DNA of 24,013 nt from Methylobacter sp. (GTDB taxonomy: Bacteria > Pseudomonadota > Gammaproteobacteria > Methylococcales > Methylomonadaceae). The stretch lies in the NCBI GenBank assembly GCA_023229605.1, contig JALNYY010000058.1, positions 1 through 24,013 on the forward strand. Reading direction: 5' to 3'. Position numbers and translations under genes: made by a program. Below, piece after piece: positions 15,561 through 23,976 of this stretch (position 1 is its first letter; the number at the start of each line of letters is the position of its first letter). Under the pieces are notes generated by a model that ran no database searches, was not told the origin of the DNA, and saw nothing but the letters and a program-made list of their open reading frames with translations.

Positions 15561-18500
15561 TGGGTAATCTGATTCGTTTTGCGCTGGGTCAGCGGCTGCT
15601 GATGATGCTGTCGGTCGTGCTGCTGTCCGGCGGGGGCTATTATGCTTTTAAAAACATTCCTATTGACGCCTTTCCTGAAGTGTCGCCGACCCAGGTAAAG
15701 GTTATCGTTAAAGCGCCCGGCATGACGCCGGAAGAAGTTGAAGCCAGAATCACCGCGCCGATCGAGGTCGAGCTGTTGGGCATTCCGCATCAAACCATGT
15801 TGCGCTCTATCGCCAAGTACGCGCTGACCGACATTACCGTCGATTTCAAGGAAGGCACCGATATTTACTGGGCGCGCCAGCAAATTGCCGAACGCTTGAA
15901 CACGATGTGGGGAAATCTGCCTGCCGGCGTCGAAGGCGGCATTGCGCCGATGACCACGCCGTTGGGCGAAATGTTCATGTTTAACGTGGAAGGCGGTGGC
16001 TTAAGTTTAATGGAACGCCGCAGTTTACTGGACTGGGTGATACGTCCTGCACTGCGCACGGTATCCGGCGTTGCCGATGTCAATTCGCTGGGCGGCCTGG
16101 TCAGGAGTTTTGAGGTTATCCCCGATAATGTCCGCATGTCGGCCAGAGGCATCAGCATTAACCAGCTGATGGCCGCATTGCAAAACAATAACCGCAATGA
16201 CGGCGCAGGCCGCATGACCGATGGCGAAGAAGCGTTGATAGTCCGTGCCGAAGGCCGCATCAAAACCCTGGACGATGTCAGCATTATCGTGGTCGACAAC
16301 AAAAACGGCATTCCCATTACCGTCGGCGATGTCGCGCAAATCAAAATCGGCGCGTTGACCCGCTACGGCGCGGTCAGTAAAAACGGCGAAGGCGAGGCCG
16401 TCACCGGGTTGGTGCTGAGTTTGCGCGGCGCTAACGCCAGACAAACCATTGCCGGTATAGAGAAAAAACTGGCGGAGATCAGCCCCGGTTTTCCTAAAGG
16501 GGTTGAAGCCAAGGTGTTTTACAATCGCGGTAACCTGGTGGACAAGGCGGTAGACACGGTATTGCATGCCTTGCTGGAAGCCATAGTGCTGGTCGTCGTC
16601 CTGCTGATTTTATTTTTGGGCAATTTACGCGCCGCTTTGGTTGTTGCGCTGGCTTTGCCGCTGGCCGCGCTGTTTACCTTTATCCTGATGAACTACATGG
16701 GCATGTCGGCGAACCTGATGAGTTTGGGCGGCCTTGCGATTGCGATCGGCATGCTGGTGGATGCCGCTGTGGTGGTGGTTGAAAACCTGATCACGCACCT
16801 GGCGCATGTCGAAAAAGCCCGCCGCCTGCCGCGGTTGCACGTCATCTACCGGGCAACCCGCGAAGTCGCCCAGCCCGTGGTGTCCGGCATTCTGATCATC
16901 ATCATCGTGTTTTTGCCGTTGCTGACCCTGCAAGGGCTGGAAGGCAAATTGTTTACCCCGGTGGCCCTGACCATCGTGTTTGCGCTCAGCGGTTCGCTGG
17001 TTCTGTCGCTGACGGTGATCCCGGTGATCGCCTCTTATCTGTTGAAAGAGGTCTCGCACGAAGAGCCCTGGCTGCCGAGGCAGCTGCAAAAGATTTACCA
17101 ACCCGCTTTAGTCTGGTGTATGGCTAACAGCAAAAAGGTATTTATTACGGCGGGTTCGTTATTGGCCTTGACCGTTCTGGTGTTTACCCAAATCGGCAGC
17201 ACTTTTATGCCGACCATGGACGAAGGCGACATTATCGTGCAGCTGGAAAAACTGCCGTCGATTACCCTGGACGAGTCCGTGGCTTTGGATATGCAGGTGC
17301 AAAAAAACCTGCGTAAAAACATCCCGGAAATCATCGATATTGTCGCCCGCGTCGGCTCGGACGAGCTGGGGCTCGATCCGATGAGCTTGAACGATACCGA
17401 TACGTTTTTGACGCTTAAGCCTAAAAAGCAATGGCGGATGAACAACAAGGAGCAATTGCGGGATGAGATTCGCAAAGTCATGGCGCAGACGCCGGGCATT
17501 GCTTTCCAGTTTACCCAGCCGATTGAAATGCGCGTCTCGGAAATGCTGACCGGAACGCGCGGCGATGTGGCGGTTAAATTATTCGGCACCGACCTTGCCG
17601 TGCTGAATGAAAAAGCGCAACAAATAGCCGATGTCTTGAGGAACATAAGCGGCGCCAGCGATGTGTTCGCCAAGCAAAACGCCGGGATGCAGTTTTTGCA
17701 GCTGACCATCGATAAATCGGCGGCAGGGCGCTTGGGCCTGGACAGCGACAGCATCGAAACGTTGCTGCGGGCGCAGATTGAAGGTTTGAAGCTTGGCATA
17801 GTTCAGGAAGGCATTAAGCGGACGCCGTTGATTTTGCGCGGCGAAAGCAATACCGCCAATTTCGATAACCTGCAAATCGCCCTGCCGAATGGCGGCAACG
17901 TGCCGGTAACGGCTATCGCCAAAATTGAAAAAGTGGAAGGCGTCGTGTCGGTGGGCAGGGAACGGGGCCAGCGCTTTGTGGTCATTACCAGCAACGTGCT
18001 GAACCGCGATTTGGTCAGTTTTGTCGATGAAGCCCGCAAAACGGTTGCTGAAAAAGTCGACCTACCGACCGGCTACACCGTTGCCTTCGGCGGCCAGTTC
18101 GAAAACCAGCAACGCGCTGCGGCGACGTTGTCGGTGGTCGTTCCCATCTCGTTAGGCCTGATCTTTTTATTATTGTTCACTACGTTCGGTTCAGTCCGCC
18201 AGGCCGTATTGGTATTGTCCAACATCCCGTTGGCGATGGTTGGCGGCGTGTTCGCTTTATGGTTATCCGGCGAGTATTTATCGGTACCGGCGTCGGTCGG
18301 CTTTATCGCGTTGCTCGGTATCGCGGTGCTTAACGGCGTGGTCATGGTCAGTTATTTTAACCAGCTGATCGCAACCGGCATGGATTTGGTCAAAGTGGTG
18401 CTGGTAGGTTCGTCAAGACGATTGCGCCCGGTGCTGATGACCGCCAGCATCGCGGCGTTCGGCCTGATTCCGTTGCTGTTTGCGACCGGGCCGGGGTCTG

Positions 18501-18622
18501 AAATCCAGCGTCCACTGGCTATCGTAGTGATCGGCGGCTTGGTGTCATCGACTTTTTTGACCTTATTTTTGCTGCCGATTTTGTTTAAATTATTTGGCTT
18601 GCCGCCGGAGGTAAGGGAATGA
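15560..18622 (+). CDS. Heavy-metal efflux RND inner-membrane pump (CzcA/CusA family)
   Basis: A proton-driven exporter of metal cations, 1020 residues, with the 12-helix RND layout: a first helix, a large periplasmic loop (FPEVSPTQVKVIVKAPGMTPEEVE), a helix block, a second loop (FMPTMDEGDIIVQLE) and the final block. The fourth helix region reads GGLAIAIGMLVDAAVVVVEN, with the proton-relay Asp and Glu but without the extra Asp of CzcA's DFG motif, so it resembles the CusA pattern there. The porter part, however, does not conserve the CusA methionine triad: by eye, an Asp (in SLNDTDTF) and a Glu (in RVSEMLTG) stand in place of two of the methionines. The metal therefore stays open. It overlaps the next gene by four bases. 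Confidence 0.94.
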   Translation: MGNLIRFALGQRLLMMLSVVLLSGGGYYAFKNIPIDAFPEVSPTQVKVIVKAPGMTPEEVEARITAPIEVELLGIPHQTMLRSIAKYALTDITVDFKEGTDIYWARQQIAERLNTMWGNLPAGVEGGIAPMTTPLGEMFMFNVEGGGLSLMERRSLLDWVIRPALRTVSGVADVNSLGGLVRSFEVIPDNVRMSARGISINQLMAALQNNNRNDGAGRMTDGEEALIVRAEGRIKTLDDVSIIVVDNKNGIPITVGDVAQIKIGALTRYGAVSKNGEGEAVTGLVLSLRGANARQTIAGIEKKLAEISPGFPKGVEAKVFYNRGNLVDKAVDTVLHALLEAIVLVVVLLILFLGNLRAALVVALALPLAALFTFILMNYMGMSANLMSLGGLAIAIGMLVDAAVVVVENLITHLAHVEKARRLPRLHVIYRATREVAQPVVSGILIIIIVFLPLLTLQGLEGKLFTPVALTIVFALSGSLVLSLTVIPVIASYLLKEVSHEEPWLPRQLQKIYQPALVWCMANSKKVFITAGSLLALTVLVFTQIGSTFMPTMDEGDIIVQLEKLPSITLDESVALDMQVQKNLRKNIPEIIDIVARVGSDELGLDPMSLNDTDTFLTLKPKKQWRMNNKEQLRDEIRKVMAQTPGIAFQFTQPIEMRVSEMLTGTRGDVAVKLFGTDLAVLNEKAQQIADVLRNISGASDVFAKQNAGMQFLQLTIDKSAAGRLGLDSDSIETLLRAQIEGLKLGIVQEGIKRTPLILRGESNTANFDNLQIALPNGGNVPVTAIAKIEKVEGVVSVGRERGQRFVVITSNVLNRDLVSFVDEARKTVAEKVDLPTGYTVAFGGQFENQQRAAATLSVVVPISLGLIFLLLFTTFGSVRQAVLVLSNIPLAMVGGVFALWLSGEYLSVPASVGFIALLGIAVLNGVVMVSYFNQLIATGMDLVKVVLVGSSRRLRPVLMTASIAAFGLIPLLFATGPGSEIQRPLAIVVIGGLVSSTFLTLFLLPILFKLFGLPPEVRE

Positions 18623-18924
18623 ACAGCAAGGAATATTTGGTCACACTCAATGTACCGCTCAGCCTTGAAGAATTAGTTGTCGATTGCCTGTTGACGCTGG
18701 AGTCGGAACACGGTTTCAGCAGTTTTCCGGTCAATTCACATGATCATAGAAATGAAGGCTTGTCGTTAGCCGAGCAGGTCAGCGGGCGGCAGAAAAAAAT
18801 CCGTTTTCAAATGTACGTTCCGGAGCCGGGACTGGCCGTACTATTGACGCAGCTGAGAGCGGAATTTTCCGGCTCGGGGATTAAATACTGGGTGCTGCCG
18901 GTGATTGAAAACGGGGTTATTTAA
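18619..18924 (+). CDS. DUF3240 family protein
   Basis: A 101-residue cytoplasmic protein that resembles the DUF3240 family, small proteins repeatedly found beside CusA/CzcA genes in proteobacteria. No function has been established for the family that I know of; a ferredoxin-like or PII-like fold is often suggested. It starts with EYLVTLNVPLSLEELVVDCLL and ends with SGIKYWVLPVIENGVI, with QVSGRQKKIRFQMYV in the middle. There is no signal peptide. Its start overlaps the pump gene stop (ATGA, 18619-18622), so it is the last gene of the operon. It may regulate or sense metal for the pump (inference). Confidence 0.82.
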   Translation: MNSKEYLVTLNVPLSLEELVVDCLLTLESEHGFSSFPVNSHDHRNEGLSLAEQVSGRQKKIRFQMYVPEPGLAVLLTQLRAEFSGSGIKYWVLPVIENGVI

Positions 18925-18929
18925 GGCCG

Positions 18930-18945
18930 GTAGGGCGCGCCCTAC
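18930..18945. repeat. Perfect 16-base palindrome between the metal operon and gmk
   Basis: GTAGGGCGCGCCCTAC is its own complement. It lies six bases after the DUF3240 stop codon and runs into the end of gmk, whose TAG stop (18942-18944) is part of it. GTAGGGC-type palindromes occur as dispersed repeats in many bacteria. It may also act as a terminator for either convergent unit, but lacks a T-run. Confidence 0.6.
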
Positions 18946-19556
18946 GAAAGCAGCGAGGCCAACAAAGGCCGCAGATTATCCAGCTGGCGTTGCCGGGTCA
19001 GCCGGTTGGCGATGATGATGCTTTTTAATTCAGTCAGCGCTAACGCAAAATCGTCATTGACCACCAGATAATCGAACTCGTCATGGTGGCGGATTTCGGT
19101 CACTGCGTCGCGCATCCGCCGGGCGATGATTTGTTCATCATCCTGGCCCCGGTTTCTGAGGCGCTGCAACAACACTTCCGTCGATGGCGGCAGGATGAAA
19201 ATCGAAAGACTGTCGGGCAGCAGTTTCTTGATTTGCTCCGCGCCCTGCCAGTCGATTTCGAGAATCACATCCAGACCCCGATTCAGGTTTTCTTCGACCG
19301 TCTGCTGCGCCGTGCCGTAAAAGTTATCGAAAACCTGGGCATGTTCAAGAAACGCCTGTCGTCCCTGCATGGCTTGAAAATCTTCGACAGAGACGAAGTA
19401 ATAATCCTGCCCATGCGCTTCGCCGGGCCGCATCTGGCGGGTGGTGTGGGAGATCGATACGGTCAGGCCGTCCAAATCGGCAACCAGTTGTTTAACCAGG
19501 CTGGTCTTACCGGCGCCGGACGGAGCGGAAATAATATACAGTTTGCCGATATTCAT
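18942..19556 (-). CDS. gmk: Guanylate kinase
   Basis: Phosphorylates GMP to GDP using ATP in the cytoplasm. The 204-residue protein shows the P-loop SAPSGAGKTSL (about 10-20), the GMP-binding SHTTRQMRPGE, GQDYYFVS, the DVILEIDWQGAEQIKK motif and the RLRNRGQDD lid. I chose the ATG at 19556; a TTG at 19571 would add five residues. No clear Shine-Dalgarno is visible at either. It lies downstream of pgl on the same strand, separated by 190 bases filled with palindromes, so it may have its own promoter. Confidence 0.97.
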   Translation of the reverse strand: MNIGKLYIISAPSGAGKTSLVKQLVADLDGLTVSISHTTRQMRPGEAHGQDYYFVSVEDFQAMQGRQAFLEHAQVFDNFYGTAQQTVEENLNRGLDVILEIDWQGAEQIKKLLPDSLSIFILPPSTEVLLQRLRNRGQDDEQIIARRMRDAVTEIRHHDEFDYLVVNDDFALALTELKSIIIANRLTRQRQLDNLRPLLASLLS

Positions 19557-19619
19557 AAATCTAAGGTTCAAGAGCGAGTCTGGATAGATATGTATTTTGT
19601 ACGGCTACACACCGCACAA

Positions 19620-19671
19620 GGAGCTACATGATACAGGATGCTACCGCTCGGACAAAGCGGTAGGAAGCTCC
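19620..19671. repeat. Nested hairpin upstream of gmk
   Basis: CTACCGCT (19641-19648) pairs with AGCGGTAG (19656-19663) around a seven-base loop, and GGAGCT (19620-19625) with AGCTCC (19666-19671) outside it. It sits 64 bases before the gmk start codon. Together with the neighbouring palindrome it looks like inserted repeat material, though it could form a leader RNA structure in the gmk transcript. Confidence 0.5.
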
Positions 19672-19684
19672 GACCCGCTAAGCC

Positions 19685-19717
19685 AGACCTTCCAGGTTTT
19701 AAAAACCTGGAAGGTCT
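19685..19717. repeat. Perfect 16-bp inverted repeat between pgl and gmk
   Basis: AGACCTTCCAGGTTTT (19685-19700) and its exact complement AAAACCTGGAAGGTCT (19702-19717) are separated by one A. The word accttccaggtttt with its mirror is typical of dispersed intergenic palindromes. It begins about 30 bases past the pgl stop and could end that transcript, but no T-run follows the stem on the minus strand. Confidence 0.75.
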
Positions 19718-19746
19718 TACTCGCAATTTCGATCGATAGCTATGAA

Positions 19747-20430
<684 letters not shown>

Positions 20431-21918
20431 TCAGTTACACTCCGGGGTTAATGAGCTGCGCCAGGATTGGCTTTCTTTGTCGAATAAGCGGCGGCTGTCT
20501 TCAGGCCCCCAGGAACCGGCGGGATAGGTTACGATATAGTCACGCTCTATCGCCCAGGTTTGCAGGATAGGATCGACAATGCGCCAAGCATATTCTACTT
20601 CATCGAAGCGCAGAAATAACGAGCGGTCGCCTTTTAAAACATCCAATAACAAGTCTTCATAGGCGTCGATGGCTTTTTCATTCTCCAGGCGGAAGCTCGC
20701 GTCCAGGCTGCTGGAGCGGGTGCGCATCTCCAAGCCGGGCTCTTTTACGGTCATTTCAATACGGATGAACTCTTCCGGTTGTATACCCAGCAGCACCCAG
20801 TTGGGGTTCATGCACTGCACCTCGGTGCCGCGGAAAAACTGCAGCGGCGGATGCCGGAAACAAATCGAGATAGTCGATTGCGCCTTGGCCATGCGCTTGC
20901 CGGTGCGCAGGTAAAACGGCACGCCGCGCCAGCGCCAATTGTCGATATACAGTTTCATCGCGGCATAGGTTTCGGTGATGCTGTCGGCCGGTATGCCGTC
21001 TTCCTGCAAGTAGCCGTTGACCCGTTCGCCGCCGATATTGCCTTTAGCATACTGGGCGCGGAACGCGTGGCCGTGCACCGCTTCCCTGGGAATGGGGCGG
21101 ATGGATTTCAGCACTTTGACTTTTTCGTCGCGTAGCGATTCGGCTTCCATAGAGACCGGCGGCTCCATGGCGACCAGCGTCAGCAATTGCAGCAGATGGC
21201 TTTGCAGCATGTCGCGCATGGCTCCGGCGTTGTCATAGTAATCGGCGCGGCTGCCGATGCCGATGTCTTCGGAATGGGTAATCTGGATATGGTCGATATA
21301 ATTGCGGTTCCATAAAGGTTCCAGCATCACATTGGCGAAACGGAACACCAGCACGTTTTGCACCATGCCTTTGCCCAGATAATGGTCGATCCGGTAAATC
21401 TGTTCTTCCGATAAATAGCGGCTGATGCGTTTTTGCAAGGCCTTGGCGCTGTCCAGGTCGTAACCGAACGGTTTTTCGATAATCACCCGCCGCCAGCCGT
21501 ATTGTTCATCAAACAAGCTGTTATTGCTCAGCAGCTCCATGACCGTGCCGAAGTCCGAGGGACTTATCGAAAGATAGAATGCGATATTTTTGGGAAACCG
21601 ATTTTCCAGGTTCAGCGTAACGGCCAGTTCCGTATAACACTGCGCCTGATTTATATCGCCTTGATGGTAATGCAGCCGGGCGCTAAAACGCTGGAAAACA
21701 GCTTCATCAAAATCGTCAGGCGCCTTGGCCTCAATCATCTGCCTGGCTTCCGCCAGCCACTGTTCCTGATCCCACGGCCTGCGGCCTATTGCCAGGATAC
21801 GGGTGCCTTCGGGCAGGCGGTTGGCGGCATCGAGACGGTACAGCGACGGCATCAACTTAATCCGGGACAGGTTTCCGGTTGCGCCAAAAATAACGTAGGT
21901 GCAGGGTTCGGCTTTCAT
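20431..21918 (-). CDS. zwf: Glucose-6-phosphate 1-dehydrogenase
   Basis: Oxidises glucose 6-phosphate to 6-phosphogluconolactone with NAD(P)+. The 495-residue protein shows the nucleotide-binding start VIFGATGNLSRIKLMPSLYRL, EKPFGYDLDSA, the active-site motif RIDHYLGKGMVQN, and QSHLLQLLTLVAMEPP with the catalytic histidine. Two spots differ from the textbook enzyme: GATGNL instead of GASGDL in the dinucleotide fold, and RIDHYLGKG instead of RIDHYLGKE; the His and Lys of the active site are kept. TGAGGT lies about eight bases before the ATG. It follows gnd by 64 bases, with no terminator between, and abuts pgl. Confidence 0.96.
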   Translation of the reverse strand: MKAEPCTYVIFGATGNLSRIKLMPSLYRLDAANRLPEGTRILAIGRRPWDQEQWLAEARQMIEAKAPDDFDEAVFQRFSARLHYHQGDINQAQCYTELAVTLNLENRFPKNIAFYLSISPSDFGTVMELLSNNSLFDEQYGWRRVIIEKPFGYDLDSAKALQKRISRYLSEEQIYRIDHYLGKGMVQNVLVFRFANVMLEPLWNRNYIDHIQITHSEDIGIGSRADYYDNAGAMRDMLQSHLLQLLTLVAMEPPVSMEAESLRDEKVKVLKSIRPIPREAVHGHAFRAQYAKGNIGGERVNGYLQEDGIPADSITETYAAMKLYIDNWRWRGVPFYLRTGKRMAKAQSTISICFRHPPLQFFRGTEVQCMNPNWVLLGIQPEEFIRIEMTVKEPGLEMRTRSSSLDASFRLENEKAIDAYEDLLLDVLKGDRSLFLRFDEVEYAWRIVDPILQTWAIERDYIVTYPAGSWGPEDSRRLFDKESQSWRSSLTPECN

Positions 21919-21982
21919 CGGTAGTACCTCATTGTTTTTTGGAAAGGCAGTGTTTGAGGTAGCGTAACCCGAAATGCTTTAT

Positions 21983-23428
21983 TTAAACAGTGTAGGTTGT
22001 CGATGCGGTTTTGCCGCCATGTCCGGTCCAATCGGTATGGAAGAACCGGCCTCTGGGCCGGTCTATTCGTTCGTAAGTATGTGCGCCGAAATAATCCCGT
22101 TGCGCCTGCAATAAATTAGCCGGCAATCTTTCGCTGCGGTAGCCGTCGTAATACGCCAGGGCTGAGGAGAATGCCGGGGTCGGGAGGCTTAGCTCGATGC
22201 CCAGTATTACCGCTTTGCGCCAGCCTTCGTCGGCTTGTTTCATGGCCCGGACAAAGAAATCGGCTAACAGCAGGTTTTCCAAATTGGGGTTGGCGTCATA
22301 GGCTTGCTTGATGTCGTTCAAAAACCGGCTGCGGATAATGCAGCCGCCGCGCCACATCAGCGCAATATCGCCATAATCGAACGCGAATTTGTATTCTTCC
22401 GACGCTTCGCGCATCAGGCGGAAACCTTGTGCGTAAGAAATAATCTTGGCTGCGTACAAGGCGTCGCCAATGGCGTTAATCATGGTTTTCTTGTTGCCTA
22501 TGAATTTTAGTGTCCGTTTAGGCAATACGGACGCAGCTTTCACCCGTTCCTCTTTCTGTGCGGACAGGCAACGGGCAAATACCGATTCGCCGATCAAGGT
22601 TAATGGAATGCCCAGGTCCAGCGCGTTAATGCCGGTCCATTTTCCGGTGCCTTTTTGCCCGGCCGTGTCGAGAATTTTTTCCAGCAACGGCAGACCGTCT
22701 TCATCTTTGTAGGCCAAAATAGCGGCAGTGATTTCAATCAGGTAAGAACTTAACGGACCCTGATTCCACTCGGAAAATATGTCGTGCATTTGCTCGGCGC
22801 TTAAGCCCAAGCCCTCGGACATCAGGTGGTAAGCCTCGCAGATCAGCTGCATGTCGCCGTACTCGATGCCGTTATGCACCATCTTGACGTAATGTCCGGC
22901 CCCGTTATCGCCAATCCATTCGCAGCAAGGTTCGCCGTCAATCTGCGCACAGATACTCTGGAAGATGGCTTTGACGGCAGGCCATGCGGCTTTGTTGCCG
23001 CCGGGCATGATGGAAGGCCCGTGTCTTGCGCCTTCTTCGCCGCCGGAAACGCCCGCGCCTATATAAAGGATGTTTTTTTCTTTCAGGGCGAGGGTGCGAC
23101 GGTTGGTGTCGGTGAACAGGGAATTGCCGCCGTCAACGATAATATCGCCGGGGGATAATAGTGCTGTTAATTTGTCGATATACTGATCGACGACTTCACC
23201 GGCTTTAACCATTAACATGAGGATACGCGGCGGTTCCAGGCTATCTATCAATTCTTCCAGCGAGTGTGCGCCGATAATTCGGGTGTTATTGGCGGGGCCG
23301 TCCAGGAACTCATCGACAGTATGGGTGGTACGGTTATAAACCGACACCTTGAAGCCGTGGTCGTTCATATTAAGAGCCAGATTTTGCCCCATGACTGCTA
23401 AACCGATTAAGCCAATGTTTGCTTTCAT
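21983..23428 (-). CDS. gnd: 6-phosphogluconate dehydrogenase, decarboxylating
   Basis: Converts 6-phosphogluconate and NADP+ to ribulose 5-phosphate, CO2 and NADPH. The 481-residue length is that of the long, dimeric form. Visible motifs are the NADP-binding GLAVMGQNLALNM with NRT following, VDGGNSLFTDT, the substrate region GVSGGEEGARHGPSIMPGG, the catalytic HYVKMVHNGIEYGDMQL (Lys and Glu) and the C-terminal tail FFHTDWTGHGG. AGAAGG precedes the ATG at a good distance. It is first of gnd-zwf-pgl on the minus strand, giving the complete route from glucose 6-phosphate to ribulose 5-phosphate in one cluster. Confidence 0.97.
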   Translation of the reverse strand: MKANIGLIGLAVMGQNLALNMNDHGFKVSVYNRTTHTVDEFLDGPANNTRIIGAHSLEELIDSLEPPRILMLMVKAGEVVDQYIDKLTALLSPGDIIVDGGNSLFTDTNRRTLALKEKNILYIGAGVSGGEEGARHGPSIMPGGNKAAWPAVKAIFQSICAQIDGEPCCEWIGDNGAGHYVKMVHNGIEYGDMQLICEAYHLMSEGLGLSAEQMHDIFSEWNQGPLSSYLIEITAAILAYKDEDGLPLLEKILDTAGQKGTGKWTGINALDLGIPLTLIGESVFARCLSAQKEERVKAASVLPKRTLKFIGNKKTMINAIGDALYAAKIISYAQGFRLMREASEEYKFAFDYGDIALMWRGGCIIRSRFLNDIKQAYDANPNLENLLLADFFVRAMKQADEGWRKAVILGIELSLPTPAFSSALAYYDGYRSERLPANLLQAQRDYFGAHTYERIDRPRGRFFHTDWTGHGGKTASTTYTV

Positions 23429-23479
23429 AGTCGCCTTCTTAAAGAGTGGTAACTGCTAAACAGATGCTGTCTCTAAATA

Positions 23480-23556
23480 ATAGAACACGGATTTGACGGA
23501 TTGAAACGGATATTTATCAGTGTTTATCGGTCAAATCCCTGTCATCTGTGTTCTAT
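23480..23556. repeat. Dispersed-type inverted repeat upstream of gnd
   Basis: ATAGAACAC (23480-23488) pairs with GTGTTCTAT (23548-23556), and GGATTTGAC (23489-23497) with GTCAAATCC (23530-23538); the right side carries nine extra bases between the two arms. It fills most of the gap between the cytochrome gene and gnd. The wording (aacacggatttgacggatt ... tcatctgtgttctat) resembles intergenic repeats found in many copies in some genomes. Confidence 0.65.
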
Positions 23557-23571
23557 TTCTTTCGTGTTAAG

Positions 23572-23976
23572 TTAATGCTTGCCCGGATCGAGTTTTACGC
23601 CCCGTCTTTCATAGGTAACATAGGCTTGCAGCGCGGTCATCTTCGGATCGTCGGCCGCAAGGGGCTGCCCTTCCAGCGGGTTTTTAAGACACCAGTTGAT
23701 CATTTGCCAAAGCGGTACGACTTTACCTAGCTGTTTTTGAAATTTCGGATAGGTTTCGGGGTGGGTGTTGGCGGCATTGGGATGGCATTGGCCGCAGGCA
23801 ACGCCGTTGCTGCCCAGCGTGGGGCTGGTCCATAGCTCGCGGCCTTCGGACACGACGTCCATAAACTGCTGCTGCCAACGCTGCACATCGGCAGCGGTAA
23901 ATTCATCGGCCAAGGCTGGACCGCCGGCCGCAAAGGTTAAGCACAGCGCCATCGCTATTTTTTGATAAGTAGACAT
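23572..23976 (-). CDS. Periplasmic monoheme c-type cytochrome
   Basis: A 134-residue electron carrier. A signal peptide (about 1-23, ending GGPALADE) directs it to the periplasm, and one heme site, CGQCH (61-65), provides covalent attachment and the His65 ligand. The second heme ligand is not obvious: Met92, Met113 and Cys96 are candidates. The segment INWCLKNPLEG followed by MTALQAYVTYERRG resembles the C-terminal part of SoxA-type cytochromes, where a cysteine binds the heme iron, but there is only one CxxCH here and no sox gene nearby. CAGGAG lies seven bases before the ATG. Partner and pathway are unknown. Confidence 0.88.
   Translation of the reverse strand: MSTYQKIAMALCLTFAAGGPALADEFTAADVQRWQQQFMDVVSEGRELWTSPTLGSNGVACGQCHPNAANTHPETYPKFQKQLGKVVPLWQMINWCLKNPLEGQPLAADDPKMTALQAYVTYERRGVKLDPGKH

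Noticed and set aside
14969..15883. Open frame of 304 codons on the minus strand
   Set aside because: It is antisense to the adaptor and pump genes, which carry clear family motifs; its translation shows no recognisable domain.
19557..19640. Promoter for gmk on the minus strand (TTGTGC with AATACA 17 bases later)
   Set aside because: The -10 match is too poor to call; other hexamers in the AT-rich stretch fit no better.
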